A stretch of DNA of 64,000 nt. Source: Antitrichia curtipendula (lineage: Eukaryota > Streptophyta > Bryopsida > Hypnales > Leucodontaceae). Position 1 is the first letter of the stretch. Each line of letters starts with the position of its first letter. The stretch lies in contig OX579636.1 in NCBI GenBank assembly GCA_951230915.1, positions 45,821,912 through 45,885,911 of the forward strand. The letters run 5' to 3'. The notes under the pieces were generated by a model. The model was not told the origin of the DNA, did not search any database, and was given only the letters and a program-made list of their open reading frames with translations. Positions 1 through 13,468 of the stretch are shown piece by piece. Made by a program: the position numbers and the translations under genes.

Positions 1-430
1 ACCCAATCAGAGATTGGTAAGATCACCGACGAGACACAGTTCAGAAACTGACCACAAAGTCATCCTTAATCAAGTCGCAACTTGTGAGGTCAGGCTCCAT
101 TTCACTAGCTTCCTCCTGAAGAAGATATACAAACAGGAGTAAATACAGATATGGATCGGATTTTATAAAGGCACATTCACTAGTGGGCCTTTGTAGATTA
201 AGGCCTGAGTGGTCCCTGCTGGTTGCCTAGTTTTACAATGACTCCGTCACCAACTGGTATGGGTCCCTTGAGAAGCCAAATTCGCACTTCACATCTGGTA
301 CATTCAACTTGAGCACCAGTGCGGGAAAACCAAGGGACTAACAAGAGCATCTCCTAAACACTATCCTGAGCTTCCTAAAATAACGACAGTACAGCCATTG
401 AGAGAATGAACTCGCAGGCTTATTGCTCGT
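1..430 (-). other. 3' flank / 3' UTR side of PP2AA
   Basis: This stretch lies downstream of the PP2AA stop codon on the minus strand and probably holds its 3' UTR. I see no open frame that continues the gene and no other gene. The exact polyadenylation site cannot be fixed from sequence alone. Confidence 0.5.
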
Positions 431-3400
431 TTAAGCACACATCACTTGGTCACAGGCTTGCAAGGCCTGACCAGCAAAAAACCGGACATCTACATCAGGA
501 TCTTCCTGAAGTTCCAACAAGCACGGCCGGATTGTTTGCTCCACAACCTGCAGGAATATTGAATCGAAAAGGTCAGGCTAACGTATTCTGCCTGATAATA
601 TGTTATTCAGCGATTCCCCGTTAGTGTATGATATTAGACAACCAGTGAATATAGATAAACATAAAACAATGCAAAGACAGATGTAATTGTCAGAACTAAT
701 AACTTGTATAACTACCCACAATTTCAAAGCAGCACATTCTGCCGACCATCCAAAGAAGGGAGTTCAAGATGAAACTGCACTAACTGCACTAATTCTTCAG
801 TGAGTCAGAAGTATCAAGCTTGCATACAGAAAAGTAAGTGCGGAGGGCACTGTTCTTCATTCATCCATGGCGAAAGAAGTAAGCTTACTGTGGAATCAAC
901 AATGGGAATCATGGATTGCAGCATCTTCGCGACATTGAACTTGATATTTGGAACCCTGTCAATCCAAATCTTAGTAAGCTCAGTACTTGCAGTACAAGCT
1001 TTTGCACCAAGCTACCCTGAAAAATCCTTAAATACTTGTCCATAGCAGGATTAAATAGCAAAGCTCAAGGAATAGGGAGAGCACCTGTCCTTTGCGGCAT
1101 TGATGACCACAGGCAACATTGTCTGGCAAGTGGCTTCGGCACCAACTACGGGAGCCAGGAGAGAAATTGCCACAAGCACCGTCATGCGGTACAAATAATG
1201 AGGATTGTTAATCTTTTCCATCACCTGCAGCTCCCACGAGGTCATCAGAAAAAATTCACATTAAACAAATAAGCTTATTTTCCAGCCGTAACTTGGTATC
1301 TCGCAGGATCCTCCAAAAATAAACTGAAGACCCTCCAAAAATAGGAACCGAAGAATTCACACACTTGATACAAGATCAGACCTCAAAGTAGTTTCCTCTA
1401 ATTTGACAAGTACCTGTGGAATAATGTGTTCTAAAGCCCACTCAGGACCAAACTCTTTTGCAAGGCGTTTAAGGTTATTGGCAGCTGCCTCTCGGATAGA
1501 GTAGACCTGTAGCATTCAAACTGTCAATGAAAGAAAATTGAATAAGACCCAAAACATGCAAGGTAACAAGCTGGTGGTTCTTTGCCTCCAGAAGCCAGCA
1601 CCAGCTTTTCAAAAAATTGTTCACTCTAATAAGTTAAAAGATTATCTTCCAAGTAACAAAGCCGCATATGTATTGCCAGATGGTAATGTGAGAACCTGAT
1701 CCCCAAGCCACTGCATGCAAAGAGCGCCCAATTTGTCGTCAAAAAAGTCAACACCTAATTGACTGGCCAATAATGGAATATATTCGATAATGGCCAGACG
1801 GACGCGCCAATGCCGATCCTCCGCTAACTCAACAATAGCAGGCAACAATGACTGGGATAGCAAATCAATGCCTATCACCTGTAAGCAAATAGCTGAATTT
1901 TAGAAAAATCACCAATAACCGCGAGGGTAACACATTCAGAAAAAGAGAAAGAAAGATATAGCAAAAACAGGTCACAAACTATTTCTAAAACTCTTATGAT
2001 TATGGCATGTGTCATGATTTTTTACAGGCAGAGTTAACTCTTTACTTGATTGACTTGGTCTAGCTTGCTGATGATATTTAGTCGCACATCTGGAAACTCA
2101 TCCTTCAAAAGCGCTAGAAAAATAGGCAGAAGCTGCTCAATAGTGGCTTCCTGCAACGTTGCAAAAAGATGCAATGATGAAAGATACACAACAGCTTCCA
2201 TTGAATTGGGAATAAGGTGTGGAGGGTCGGATAAAAAAGCAGGCCTGATCAGTAAACCTATGCAAAATAGACATTGCCCGTTCATTTCGAAATTTTGAAA
2301 ACCATAATGAAACAGAGAATTATTTTCGAGGAAATAAAGACAGCAGGAAACGTGTCTAACCTTTCCTAGCAACGGAGCCATTCCCATGATAACCGATGCA
2401 AGTGCAGCTCGTACATGTTGGGATGAATCCGTTGACAACTCCTGAAATAGTATCCACATTAATTAGGAAAAAAGAGGATTGAAGACGTGCTAATGGCACA
2501 AAGTGTTAAAAAATGACAGTATGAAAAAGAAAATAAGTAGGAACTAAAGGAGGAGCAATGAGCTTTTCCAATTGAGCACAGACAATATACCTTCACACAT
2601 GGGAGTATATGCTGTTGTGCAACTTGGATACTGACGATCCCGCAGAACTTAGTTACTTTGCCTGCCGCTGCAATACGCACCTCTGCTTCATTATCCCGTA
2701 GCAGACGTACGTAGGCTGGGACTAGCTCCGTTCTAGAAATCGAGAAATACAAGAATATATGAGCGCTCACATCCAAGCAACTTACAAAAACAAAGGTAGT
2801 TAATCAACGCCTCAAACACTCTCAAGCAAGAAATATGCAAATCACTAGTACAATCTCTATCAACACTAAATTTCCTCCTCACAGTAATATCTTCCGCTTC
2901 AACAAAAGATCATTCTGTTCATGCAAGTAATATTTGCAGATACATCACCCTAACGTCCACACAGGTACACTTCAAAACAGCATATAAATCCACAATAACA
3001 CTTTCATGGCAACTTTCACCTCCATGTAAATTAAATATAGGAAAGACCTTACAGATCCAGAAGCGAAACTTCCAGATGCATAATGAGCAGAAAATTTGAG
3101 TTCGCAGTGATGTCATGGGTATAAAAAGAAATTCTCAGATAAGCACCTGGTTGGCTCTTGTCCAACTGCCTCACAAAGCTCGTACAACTGGTTAGCTACC
3201 ATATATCGTACCCGCCATGATTTGTCCTGGAATCCCACAAATAAATTCCCGAACTGATTAGTACAAACCTGAGACTGTACATGCAGTACCAAGGCTCTCT
3301 CACCACCCTATAATAAAAGAAGAATCAGGTTCACACATTGTAATAGAAAGTCAACGGAATCAGATAATGATTCATTTAAAGCAGTACCACTCAAAAGTGA

Positions 3401-5636
3401 TTCCTAAATGCACCATAGAGTACCTGGCTCTAAATCAAATAGCAGAATAAGACACGTTCTCTTTAAATATTACTTCCTTGACTCTCTCTGGCTTCTGGAT
3501 CGAAGGCAGCGAGTAAGCAAACAAGTATAAGGAGACTAATAGAGTGTATCGATTATTCAGAAACCACAACAGTTAAGCTAGTACTGATGGAGCGACTAAA
3601 GACGACGAAAACTCGGCTTCGCAAGCAAAAAACATATGCTCGGAACACGGTTTCAAGTGAAGCAAACGCACTCTTGCAACCTGAGTGACTCCAGTGTCTC
3701 CCACCAGTGTTCAAAATATCAAGTATTGAAACATTGTAGGTACCCAATTGCAGAGTTACTAGGCAACATGTAGGTGATAGAAGGGAAAAGAGTCAAATGA
3801 CCAGGTGCTTAAGAAAATGGAATGAGAATTTCCTACCTGTGAGAAGCTCACAATTACTGGAAGAACATTCGCCACACAGTCCGCAGGCTCCAGAAGTTTG
3901 CCCAGTGCAGCACAACCCTCCACTGCTAGAAGCCTCACGGAGTCTTGATCTGCAAAAAAGATTTCGCTATCAATCTTGGGCCGACTTAAATCCGACTGTG
4001 ATTCCTAGTATCTTAGAAAGATTTCTTTCAGAATTGGCAAATCTGGACTCTAAGTAAAAAATTCATGAGGTTTATTAGAGCAAGCTCAGAATCGCCTTAT
4101 GTAAATGAAGACCACTACCTAACTGCAGAAATGTCCGTAAAGGGATACAAAAGAATATGCAATCACAACTAAAATCCAGGCTTCACAGCACTAAATAGAC
4201 CTAGAACGGTTCATTCAAAAGTCATGCTTTATTACAATGAATTGGGCAATTCGCGTGGCGATCAAAACCTCAATTGCCCCCGCGTGAAGATTGAAGTTTG
4301 GGACCAGATCGAGTGGGCAAATTCTAGGACATCATTATTCACCATTCCTACGGTGGTTATTTTCAATTCCAGACAGCAAAAACGCACAAAAAATTCCAGA
4401 AGATACACACGTACCATCTAGGGTGAGATCCCTGAAGAAGGTCATGATATCGGACTTGAGATACATAGGTTCAACTGTTGCCGCAAACTTGCCCAAATTC
4501 AGCGCGGCTGATCGACGCACCATGGGCATATCATCGTGACAGAGATGATTGTAAACCGAGCGCAACTCAGCGCGAAGAAGATCCGGGGCATTACTGTAAG
4601 CGATGTGGAAGAGACCGCAGGCTGAAACTCGTGCAGTGAACCATTCCCCTGCACCAAGCCTCTGTTGTCATGCACAACAATCAAAAGTCAATAAACAATC
4701 TGCGCAGAAGAGTACCAAACGACACAAATCGTCTGCCCTAATAGCCTCCTTGGAGCTCTCCCTTTCACTGGCTGCGAAATATTAACCTCTAAAGCATCCA
4801 GGAGCTCTTTTTGAGTGGATTTACTCATACTTACTTTTCTTGTGTACACTATATTCTATGCAAATTCAAAACACAAAGATGTACTTTACAAAAGGAGTAC
4901 GATATCGGTTCAAGTTTAAAGTAATTTTCATATTAATCAAATACAATACATGAAGTGAAAGAGTATAGTATCCAAAATGAACAAGGGCTGCGTAAGGATT
5001 AATTAGTCACATTGACCTGCTGAAAAGAAAACTCACTCCCTAATCGCGAATAGAGTCAGTGCAGTCCGCAATAACCCGAATCCTCCAACAAAACGCCCAA
5101 ACCCTAGAACATAGATCAGGAGCCAAAAAACCTAGAAAAAAAAAAAGACTTCCACTCCACTCCACTCCACTCTGCATGTAAAACCTAAAAAGAAATGTCT
5201 AACATAACCACGAAAAGAAACGAGAAAACGACACCTTGACAAGTGGGATAAACCATTCGACGACGTCGCGCTCCTTCATCTGCGCGCCAATCTTGCACAA
5301 GCTCTCCACGGCCTTATCGCGCACGACGGTCTCCTCCACGGTACAGAGGCTTTCCAGCGGCGGCAGCAGCACGTGCGCGTAGTCCACTCCGCCAACGTGT
5401 GGGATAAACGCACCGAGCTCGTCCGCCATGGCGAGCAGCACCTCATCGTCGTCGTCGTTGTTCTCACTCAAAAACGGGATGAGCTCCTTGCGCGTGCGAT
5501 CCTCCCCAAGGGCGCGCGCGATGGTCGACAAACGCCGGATCGAGTTGAGGCGCAGCTGGATGTCGTCGTTCTTGAGCTCGTCGATGAGAATCGCTATCGG
5601 GTAGAGCGGCTCATCCACCATCGCCATCGTGGCCAT
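431..5636 (-). CDS. PP2AA: PP2A 65-kDa scaffolding subunit A
   Basis: Scaffold of protein phosphatase 2A: a stack of HEAT repeats that holds the catalytic C subunit and a variable B subunit, in cytosol and nucleus. Twelve exons, read high to low: 5636-5235, 4661-4415, 3949-3837, 3226-3147, 2732-2591, 2441-2361, 2150-2046, 1878-1696, 1506-1414, 1224-1085, 955-889, 547-431. All introns are GT-AG and the phases join into 589 codons plus TAA, against 587-588 residues for plant homologues such as Arabidopsis RCN1. Family blocks are visible throughout: [10 protein letters not shown] near the start, [74 protein letters not shown] and [15 protein letters not shown] at the end. I used the first ATG (5636); plant homologues begin at what is Met4 here (5627), so either may be used. 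No internal stop or frameshift is present. It is the only clearly intact cellular gene in the window. Confidence 0.97.
5151..5172. repeat. CCACT microsatellite in PP2AA intron 1
   Basis: About four CCACT units in a row, inside the first intron of PP2AA (intron 5234-4662 on the minus strand). No function is evident. Confidence 0.8.
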
Positions 5637-5960
5637 CCCTGCCTGCAGCTCTCACTCAATGTTCTCCACCGCCGAACAAGCTCCTCGTCTTTGTCGTCGT
5701 CGAGGTTACACTGGCCGGCAGTGGCATTCCTAAAGAGGCGCCCGTGCTTGATGGCTGGCTATGGCGCCTCACCTCTGTAATCGCAGCAAAAACTCCCGCA
5801 ACACCTTCACGGCCTCGCAAAAACACAACTCACGCGGAGAGCAGCAGGGGAGACCCTGCCAAAAGCTTAACCCTCCCCGGCCCCGCGCCCGCCACCGGGC
5901 CCGGCCAGCCCGGCCCGGGCGTCTTCACGGTCTGCATTTGAAAATTGGCGTGGCTCTCGA
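5637..5960 (-). promoter_or_regulatory. GC-rich 5' UTR/promoter region of PP2AA
   Basis: The 300 bases upstream of the PP2AA start codon are far richer in G and C than the surrounding intergenic DNA. The extreme is at about 5871-5930, where CCCGGCC-type runs and many CpG dinucleotides occur, and composition drops back to AT-rich past about 5960. This fits a CpG-rich housekeeping promoter and 5' UTR. No TATA box or start site can be assigned with confidence. Confidence 0.55.
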
Positions 5961-5984
5961 CTTCAGCTTTTGTTTCTAGGCTAT

Positions 5985-8459
5985 GGGAACTAAGGTTCGT
6001 CGGCGAGCGTATTTGACCGGGCCCGGCTTTGCTGTACCGGCCGACCTGGACCCTTTCTCTGTTTCGGGTCTGGAAGAACTAAGTATAACTTGCACCCGGT
6101 ACTCTTTAACCCCAAAGTGACATGGGATCTCAAAACTTTTTGATGCACTGGGCAGTATGTTTGTTTGAAAAAAATTCTGCGGTCAAATCTGATAGTTAAA
6201 TCGCCCACCTTCTTTAATGTACAATATTTGTACATGTTTCTTTTTCATAGCCTTCAACAATGTATAAGTGGTGTACCTTTTGAGATTTTAGAACTTTATG
6301 TCATTTCAACTTCAAAATTTCATAACTATTTCCACAAAATTCCAAAAAATATGAAATGGCTTGAGTTAGATGCCAATTCCACTTGTTTTTCAAGGAAATA
6401 TATTTGAAAAATATTTCAAGAAGCTTCACTTCCCCAAAATTCAGTTTCAATTCTTAAATGGACGATTTATGGACCTCCTACCTCATTATCGCAAACAGAT
6501 TGCGTGGAAATTTTTGAACCGTTGATTCTTTGCTTTGATGTGGTTTTTTTTATGGGAAAGTGGTGATATTGGTGAGGAAAATACAGTCAAACTGGGATTC
6601 GTTTCTCTTTGATGGCCTGCCAGACGAGTCAAACTACAAAACCTCCATTGCACCTCAACTGCAAAAATGTAGCTGGTCACATACACTTACATGTCGAGTT
6701 GGAAAATTGAAAGAATCTCTTAAAACGTGCCACATAATAGGACTTTATGGGGTAACATAACCAAATTGGAATGATCATAATGTTCTGATCTACTCAGACT
6801 GCTAGGTCTAAAAAAATCTAAATATCATACCATAACTTTTTAACCATGTAGTCAAAAGTTATGAAAATTATTGGGCTTTAGAAATAAACTAATCAAAAAA
6901 ATTTGTGAAAATTATCAAAAAAAAAATTCCATTTGTAGTGGATTGTCCAAAATTGCTATGATGCCCCAACCCGCAATTTGGTCTTCAATTAGGGATTAAG
7001 ACACAAGGTATATAAAATAGTTAGTTTTTAAAATAAATGATTTTTTATTTTTTATTTTTGCACTATGATGCTTGCTAATTACAATATTTAGTAATTTATA
7101 GCACCTGATATAAAAAATAAAAAAGTAAAAAATTTCAACTCTTAGTAGGCACATGGGTATTGTTAAACATCATCTTTGATGAACTCCAAGATTTTCAAAA
7201 AAATCACTTAATAAATATGTCCATTATGTGATACTATAATCTTACTTGTATTGTGCAATTTTTGTGATAGCATCTTTTTAAATACAATACAATAATTCAA
7301 AAATAAATAGATCCAAAATATTATAATATTAATTTAATTTGTAAATTTTTTAAATGCCATGTGGTATTTTGAATTTTTTTTAAATGACAATTTATTTTAA
7401 ATGTCAAAATTAGAATAATAATTTAATGATAACTTCAAATGAAAATTCTAAATAATGATTTATATATCAATTTTTCATGTTTGGAGATGCCATCACACCA
7501 ATCAATATTTATGGATAAAATTTGTAACCAAAATTTGGAAACCCCAATCGAAACTGATTGTGATATTTATAAATTTCTCTTCTTAAAACTAGAATCTAAG
7601 GTTCTAGTTATAGTGATTTTTTACATTTTATTACTCATTTTGGGAATGCAATTTTGAAGGGTCATAATTTGTACCAAGGAAAGCAGTTTTGGAGGTGAAA
7701 CATACTTTAACTATTTGAACTGGAGAAAATTAACACAGATTAATTTTTTAAATCTATAATGTATAATTGTTACAAATTGAATTTGAGAATTTGAAAATAT
7801 TTGTATGGAAGAAAAAATTGTTTTTTATATGCATGGGACATGTTTTAATTCACCATTCAAAATTCAAATGTTTGCATTTTAAGGGCTAAATCCCACATTA
7901 AAAATTCATATTTTAGCCCTTAGAATGTAAGTGAATCATAAATAGTTAGAAATATATCAAGATACTTAGAGCAAAGTCTAGTGAAATACTTAGGATAGTA
8001 ATTAAATTTAACTTAGGATAAAGAACCAAAGTTTCCTCGAGGGACAAAATGGATTTGGAATAGGTTCATGTGACCTCAATTTTTTACATACTCTTTTTTT
8101 AAATTTGGAAATAGAAAAATGTATTAGCTTCATATGATTACAATTTCTATTTCAATTTGTACCCATTAGCAAAATTATGCCACATTAAGCTGGTTTCTTA
8201 ACTTGCCAGGCAATAAAAACAAAACCATAAAAATTTTAAATAAATTTTTTGAAAATTTGTTTCTCATCAATCAGTTTTTTGTCTAAATAAAAGCTTTTAC
8301 CCCTAAAGATTTTTGACTATGTTTTTACCAAAAATGCTCCAAAAATGCCATTTCTTTTACAAGTACCAAATTTTAGAAAAAAACCCACTTTTGGACACAT
8401 ATAATCATAGGATCTTGTAGTAAGCTGGTTTGAAAAGATGTAGGAAAAATTTCAAAAAA
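5985..8459. other. AT-rich intergenic DNA, no gene recognised
   Basis: Strongly AT-rich, with only short random open frames. At about 6828-7000 there is a diverged partial copy of the dispersed repeat found in full at 8462-9253 and 61605-62370 (shared words include ACCATGTAGTCAAAAG and CATTTGTAGTG). Nothing else is recognised. Confidence 0.6.
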
Positions 8460-8461
8460 AT

Positions 8462-9253
8462 TCACCATATAGATTGCAAGACAATTAGCATTTGAAGTGA
8501 CAAAAATCTTTTTTTTGGCCTTGTGAAAAAATGAGCAGTTGCACTTCACAAGGTTACATTTGTATGAAAAATGCACAAAATAGTGGTTACTCTTTGGAGT
8601 CATTCTTCAAGGCAAGTTGGCTACATGCTTGAAAATTTTTAGATCATTTGGAATTGTACAACATGTAGGAAAAAAATAGTAAGTAGAAAAAAATAGATAA
8701 TGATTCAAAATGCAAAATTGATGATAATTTAATTTTAGAATTGATAAATGCCAATTTCAGTGGTTGTAATGTTTAATAAACAATATATATATCTTATGTG
8801 TTTGTTTGTTTTCCAAAATATTGAAAATTGGATTAAATAAAGGACTTCATTTTTATGTTAGAATAGAAAATCCATAACCACCTACAAAACTACCTACAAC
8901 TAAAGCTTCTCATAATTTTCATTTCATTAATCAAAATGGAATGATTCAAAGCTTTCCATCTATATATAAATCTAAAAAATTTATTTAAAATTTATACTTT
9001 TCAAAAAAGTGATTTTTAAAGAAGTTTTTTAGTTGCTTGGGCTACCTGTCGAGCAATGAAAACTACATATCATATAATAATTTTTTAATTATTTAGGCAA
9101 AAAGTTATGAGAATTGTAGGGCATTAAAGCTACTCCTCAAACACATGTTGTGTGAAAATTTCAAATAAAAAAAATAAAAACTCCATTTGTAGTGAGTTGC
9201 TCCAAATTGCCATGTTGTCCCAAAACACGGTTTGGTCCTTTAGGGGTTAATTT
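8462..9253. repeat. Dispersed non-coding repeat, copy 1
   Basis: About 790 bases that align, with many substitutions, to 61605-62370 in the same orientation. Shared blocks include TAGATTGCAAGACA near the start, GATCATTTGGAATTGTACAAC, AATGATTCAAAGCTTTCCA, and a last block around GTAGTGAGTTGC followed by TTTGGTCCTT. There is no coding potential, and no terminal repeats could be fixed. It is probably an old fragment of a larger element. Confidence 0.7.
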
Positions 9254-10814
9254 ATTCTATATGGATTAGTGATGTGAAATTTATAGAGTTTCTTGTTTTG
9301 TAGGCAAATATTGCATCTTCTTGAGAGAATAATATATTGAATTTGTTTTTGAGCTTAATTTCCAAAATTTCCAAAAAAAGGAAGTTTATGAGGTTCAATT
9401 TTGCTTCTTAGAACAATTTCACTATTGAGATTAGTATATTTCAATTCTTGGGGGGTGCACTTAGTTCTACTACAACAAAGCACATGTGAATAAGTGATTT
9501 ATAATAAACTATAATTTCAACCTAAAATTTTGAGCATTGTTTAACAATGACTATAGATTTCTATTGCCAAAATTTCCAACTCAAATAAAATATGAAATGA
9601 TTTCTAGAAGAGGTTGAAAATGAGCTAAAATGGCATGTTTTTCAGCTCAAATAATTATAGAGAACACATTTAGATGACCATTGAATCAATATTCAAGTCA
9701 AAATGAGCTTTCAATAGAGAGTTGATTTTAGAATTTTTTTGTTCATTTTTTAGACAATTTTTTCTTATATAATATAGAGGTGTGGAAGTTATTTTTTAGT
9801 TCTACAGTGTATCTTTTTACTTCAAAAATTTGTAACTAATTACTATTAACAAATAAAAATATCAATAATTCAAAATATAAACTTTCAAAGTAAAAAAAAA
9901 AAAAAAAAAATTTAAATTCAAAAAGTGTATAGAGGTCCAAAATTTTGTTCACATGTGGTTTCTAATAGATACTCTATGTGAACTCCTTGAGTTTCAAGTC
10001 CATCTCAAAGCTATAAACAATGTAATTAACTTACCTCTAATGTTTGAATCAAAATTAGTATCTTTTTGTTGTGCAAAAGTAGTTTGTTGAAAATTCTTGT
10101 GCTTCATCAAAAGCACAAGCTATGATTGAAGCTTTGTGATATTCTCTTGTTTGTTAAGATAAATATGGAATTACTTCCAAGAATAAAATCATGATTTTGA
10201 ACCACTACTATTAGCTTCTACCATCAGGGAAATTCAAGGCATGTGAACATGGTGCCACAATGGTGCATTGAAATGCAATTAAGTTAATTTGGTGCCAACC
10301 TCTGTACCAACCTAGTATGGATAAAATGACACTAAAATGACTTGTATGCAGCCTTTGGTGTCAAAATGGCACCAAAACAATCTGGCCCAACTTTTCTGAT
10401 GACTCTCATCTTAATAAAGAGATCAATTTGGTCATATTTGTAGTCACATTATTTCCTAAGCTAAGTTACTCTTGTATAGCCATAGTATCTCTTGAAATGG
10501 GCCTTTCTTGTACCAAAGTGGAATTGGAGTTTTTACGGAGCTAAAAATTCAAGAAAATCTCTACTATTTTTCTCATAGCATAAGAAAAATTGCTTCCAAA
10601 AATCTTAGAACTTGAGCTCAAGGAAGAATGTAATCTAAATCAACTCCCCCTTAATGAGAAACCCTGCCTATTGCTTTGCAAAATTAAATTGAACATACAT
10701 GAGCTTTTTACCGCAACTGCAAACTAAACTTGTAGAGTTGGTTGGTGGTGAGTGACTGACGTTAAAAGACTCTAATATGTTGCCTTTTAAGCAATGGACT
10801 CCAATTGTTACTTA
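9254..10814. other. AT-rich intergenic DNA, no gene recognised
   Basis: No open frame of note, no RNA gene and no clear terminal repeats. There is a poly-A run near 9891-9910. Confidence 0.5.
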
Positions 10815-10989
10815 TGTTGAAAGATTGTCGCAGCTTCTCCCTTGGCGGAAGAAGTTCAAGAAGCTTCCAAGCTTGTGGAAGCTTCTCAAGAAGCATCTTA
10901 CTTGGTGAAAGCAACTCAAATAGCTTTCAAGCTTGTGGAAGTAGCTTAGGATCCTTGAGTATAAATAGAAGTCAAGATTAAGAGGTTCT
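10815..10989. mobile_element. LTR fragment (same family as the gypsy LTR at 58316)
   Basis: Starts TGTTGAAAGATTGTCG and follows the 3' LTR at 58316-58620 through ATCCTTGAGTATAAATAGAAGTCAAG (variants in the second copy). An extra internal duplication around CTTCCAAGCTTGTGGAAG is present. The LTR is cut by a MITE at 10993 and resumes at 11520-11570 (CTCTGGTGTCTAGTT). It then ends abruptly where another repeat begins. It is a truncated LTR, not a whole element. Confidence 0.7.
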
Positions 10990-10992
10990 TTA

Positions 10993-11516
10993 GGGCCGCT
11001 TTACACTATGGCCGACCAAGTTGAGAGGCCATTGGATTGAGTGGCCAATTTTTTTGTGAGAATCCAAATAAATGGGCAATAAACGATAGGATTTGGAGCC
11101 TTTGGCCGGCCATAGTGTGAAGCCTCCAGAGGCCAAGTCCAAAGTTCAAATCCTTAGCAATGAACTTCCACGGCCTCTCAACCTAGATGGCCAAAGTGTG
11201 AAGCCTCCAAAGACCAAGCCCAAAGTCCAAACTCTTAGCAATGAATTCCATCCTACCAATCTAAGGGTTGAGATCTTATCATAAGTTGATGGCCTCTTAA
11301 CCATAGTGTGGGTCTCCATTTTTAATCAATCCAAACTCTTTTAAAAGTCCGTCACCATGTAGGCAATTTATTGCCATGTAGGTAGTTGGAAGGTGATGGC
11401 CTTTGGACTTGTGCCTTCTAGTGTGAAGGATCGAGAGGCCAAACTTTAGGTTTCTTGAAATTTGATTGGTGGAAATCCATGGCTTCTCGACCTTTGGCCA
11501 TAGTGTGAAGTAGCCC
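10993..11516. mobile_element. Harbinger/Tourist-like MITE (524 bp, TSD TTA)
   Basis: Both ends read GGGC(C/T)-CACTATGGCC as inverted repeats: GGGCCGCTTTACACTATGGC at the left, and at the right the reverse complement of GCCATAGTGTGAAGTAGCCC. It is flanked by the direct repeat TTA (10990-10992 and 11517-11519), as expected for PIF/Harbinger elements. It has no coding capacity. Inside, a segment of about 70 bases is duplicated in tandem (about 11104-11252). It sits in the LTR fragment, so it is younger than that LTR. Confidence 0.75.
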
Positions 11517-11570
11517 TTAGTCTTGACAATTCACTCTGGTGTCTAGTTCATAGTTCTCAGCGCTACAAGA

Positions 11571-13468
11571 AAATAAGTATTTTATGTTGCAAAAATATAA
11601 TTAGGAATGACTAGCAACTGTTCCCAATCATATTCTTAGAGGCCAACACCTTGAGGGAAAATATGATTGCAAAATATAGCTGAGAATCATTTTTTGGCCT
11701 TCTACTTTGCGAGTCTATATTATACGTGCATTGGAAATGCCAAAATACTTCATAGGAATGGCAGGGAACATGTTTGGAGAGCACCTAGTTAAATTTGCTA
11801 GTCATATTTTTACACTAGTCATATTTTGTAGTCATATTTTTGCATCAATCATATTTTGTAGTTATTTGGAGGAAGAGCCCTAGGAAAAGGTGGGCAATTT
11901 AAAATGGGACTCGTGTATTTCGATCCTAAAAGCCAATCCTTAAGGTTAAGGCATGACTTTGTTTAATACCTATTAATTTTTTTTTTGTATTTTATGATAT
12001 GTCTAAAAGAAAATGACGTTCAATAATTTGGGATGGCACAGGTTTATCTATTAACTAATATATATTTTTTAATTCATCAAATTTAGAAGGGAAGAAGAGA
12101 AGAACAAAGCAATTAACAATGAGAGACAATTAATTCTTTTTTGAGGATTTAGGAAGAATTAGTGAGAAATAAAAGCCTACAGATGAACCGGAATACCAAG
12201 GTGGGACAACTAAAGATGTAGATTGAAGGTTGTAGAGTTTAGAAAAAACTTTTGAAGCTCAAGAAGAATCTAATCCAAAGAAGAGAAGGAATGTAAAAAA
12301 AATCTAGTAGATCATAAATAAAATTTATATACCTTGTTGAAAAAGTTGTTATTTAAATTGTATACAAAAAATTTAAAAATGTAAGAAAAATGGATCAAAA
12401 CCAGCCTTATGATACAAATACAATATGCATATTGGAGAATGGGAACATTACGGAAATGGACTTCAAGGCATATCCTTAAATTTGACACTTTGCTATTTTT
12501 CTTCTTATGGAAATTGTAGTTATGTTAAAATATAGAGATTTAAGTCAAATTCTCTAAAAATGTATTAAAATCCAACTTTGAATTCAAAATCATTTAGGTA
12601 TTTTTTTGAGGTTTTCAATAACATATCACACTTTTAAAATAGATGAAAATTAAAGAAGATAGCATACAATGAAATTAGATAGTAAAGCGTGTTAGTTTTG
12701 GATTTAAAAATATTAAAATTCATCCAATTCAAGTCATAAAAGAACCTTAAAATCTAGGTGACATTTAGAATCAATTTTTAAAGTAAAATTTAATTTAGAC
12801 TTATAGGCTAGAAGCAAATGTTGGATGAAGTCTTGAAAAATGAATTAGAAATAAAACTTCATCTACCCATAATTTTTGCAAAATATATTCCATTGTTAAG
12901 TTCTTTTCCTATTTTAAAGTAGGCACGCAATTTTCTATAACTAACAAAAAACTTGAATTTCTCAACTTGGATTTGGAGGTCTAGAGTTTTTGGCTTAGAT
13001 TGGCAAAACCCATCTAAAATCACCCAAAATCTCTAACTTTAATAGTTTATCTTAGTTTTAGTTAAGATGTGAACCACTTACAGTTTATCATTAGAAAAAA
13101 TTTGTTCATTGCTTAAAATGCCAATTGAACAGCACTTAAATATCCAACTTAAGATTTGAAGCCCAACAATGAAGAAGATGATTGTGCATGCTTTATCTTA
13201 AGGATATAAATAAAACAATCATACATGTCATATATTGAAGTTTGTTTCTTTATTAAGAAGGTTCTCAACAATATCAAACAAGCTACATTTATAGAGGATA
13301 TCTATAGGCTAGAAAAGTTGCAAAATTATTCATATAAAGATTGAGGCTCACTTTGGGCATAAGCGTGCTTGCATTGCAAATGAAAGAGGTTTGTTTGTAT
13401 GTTCTTATAAGGATATAGACTGTGAAAGCGTAGTCCCTTTTTTTGCTTCAAAGATGCTTTTAAATAGT
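11571..13468. other. AT-rich DNA; possible CACTA-like MITE remnant at its left
   Basis: The first 300 bases begin CTACAAGAAAATAAG and contain repeated AGTCATATTTT words like those in the CACTA-ended elements of this window, but I cannot fix a right end. The rest, to 13468, is AT-rich with no gene or repeat that I recognise. Confidence 0.4.
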
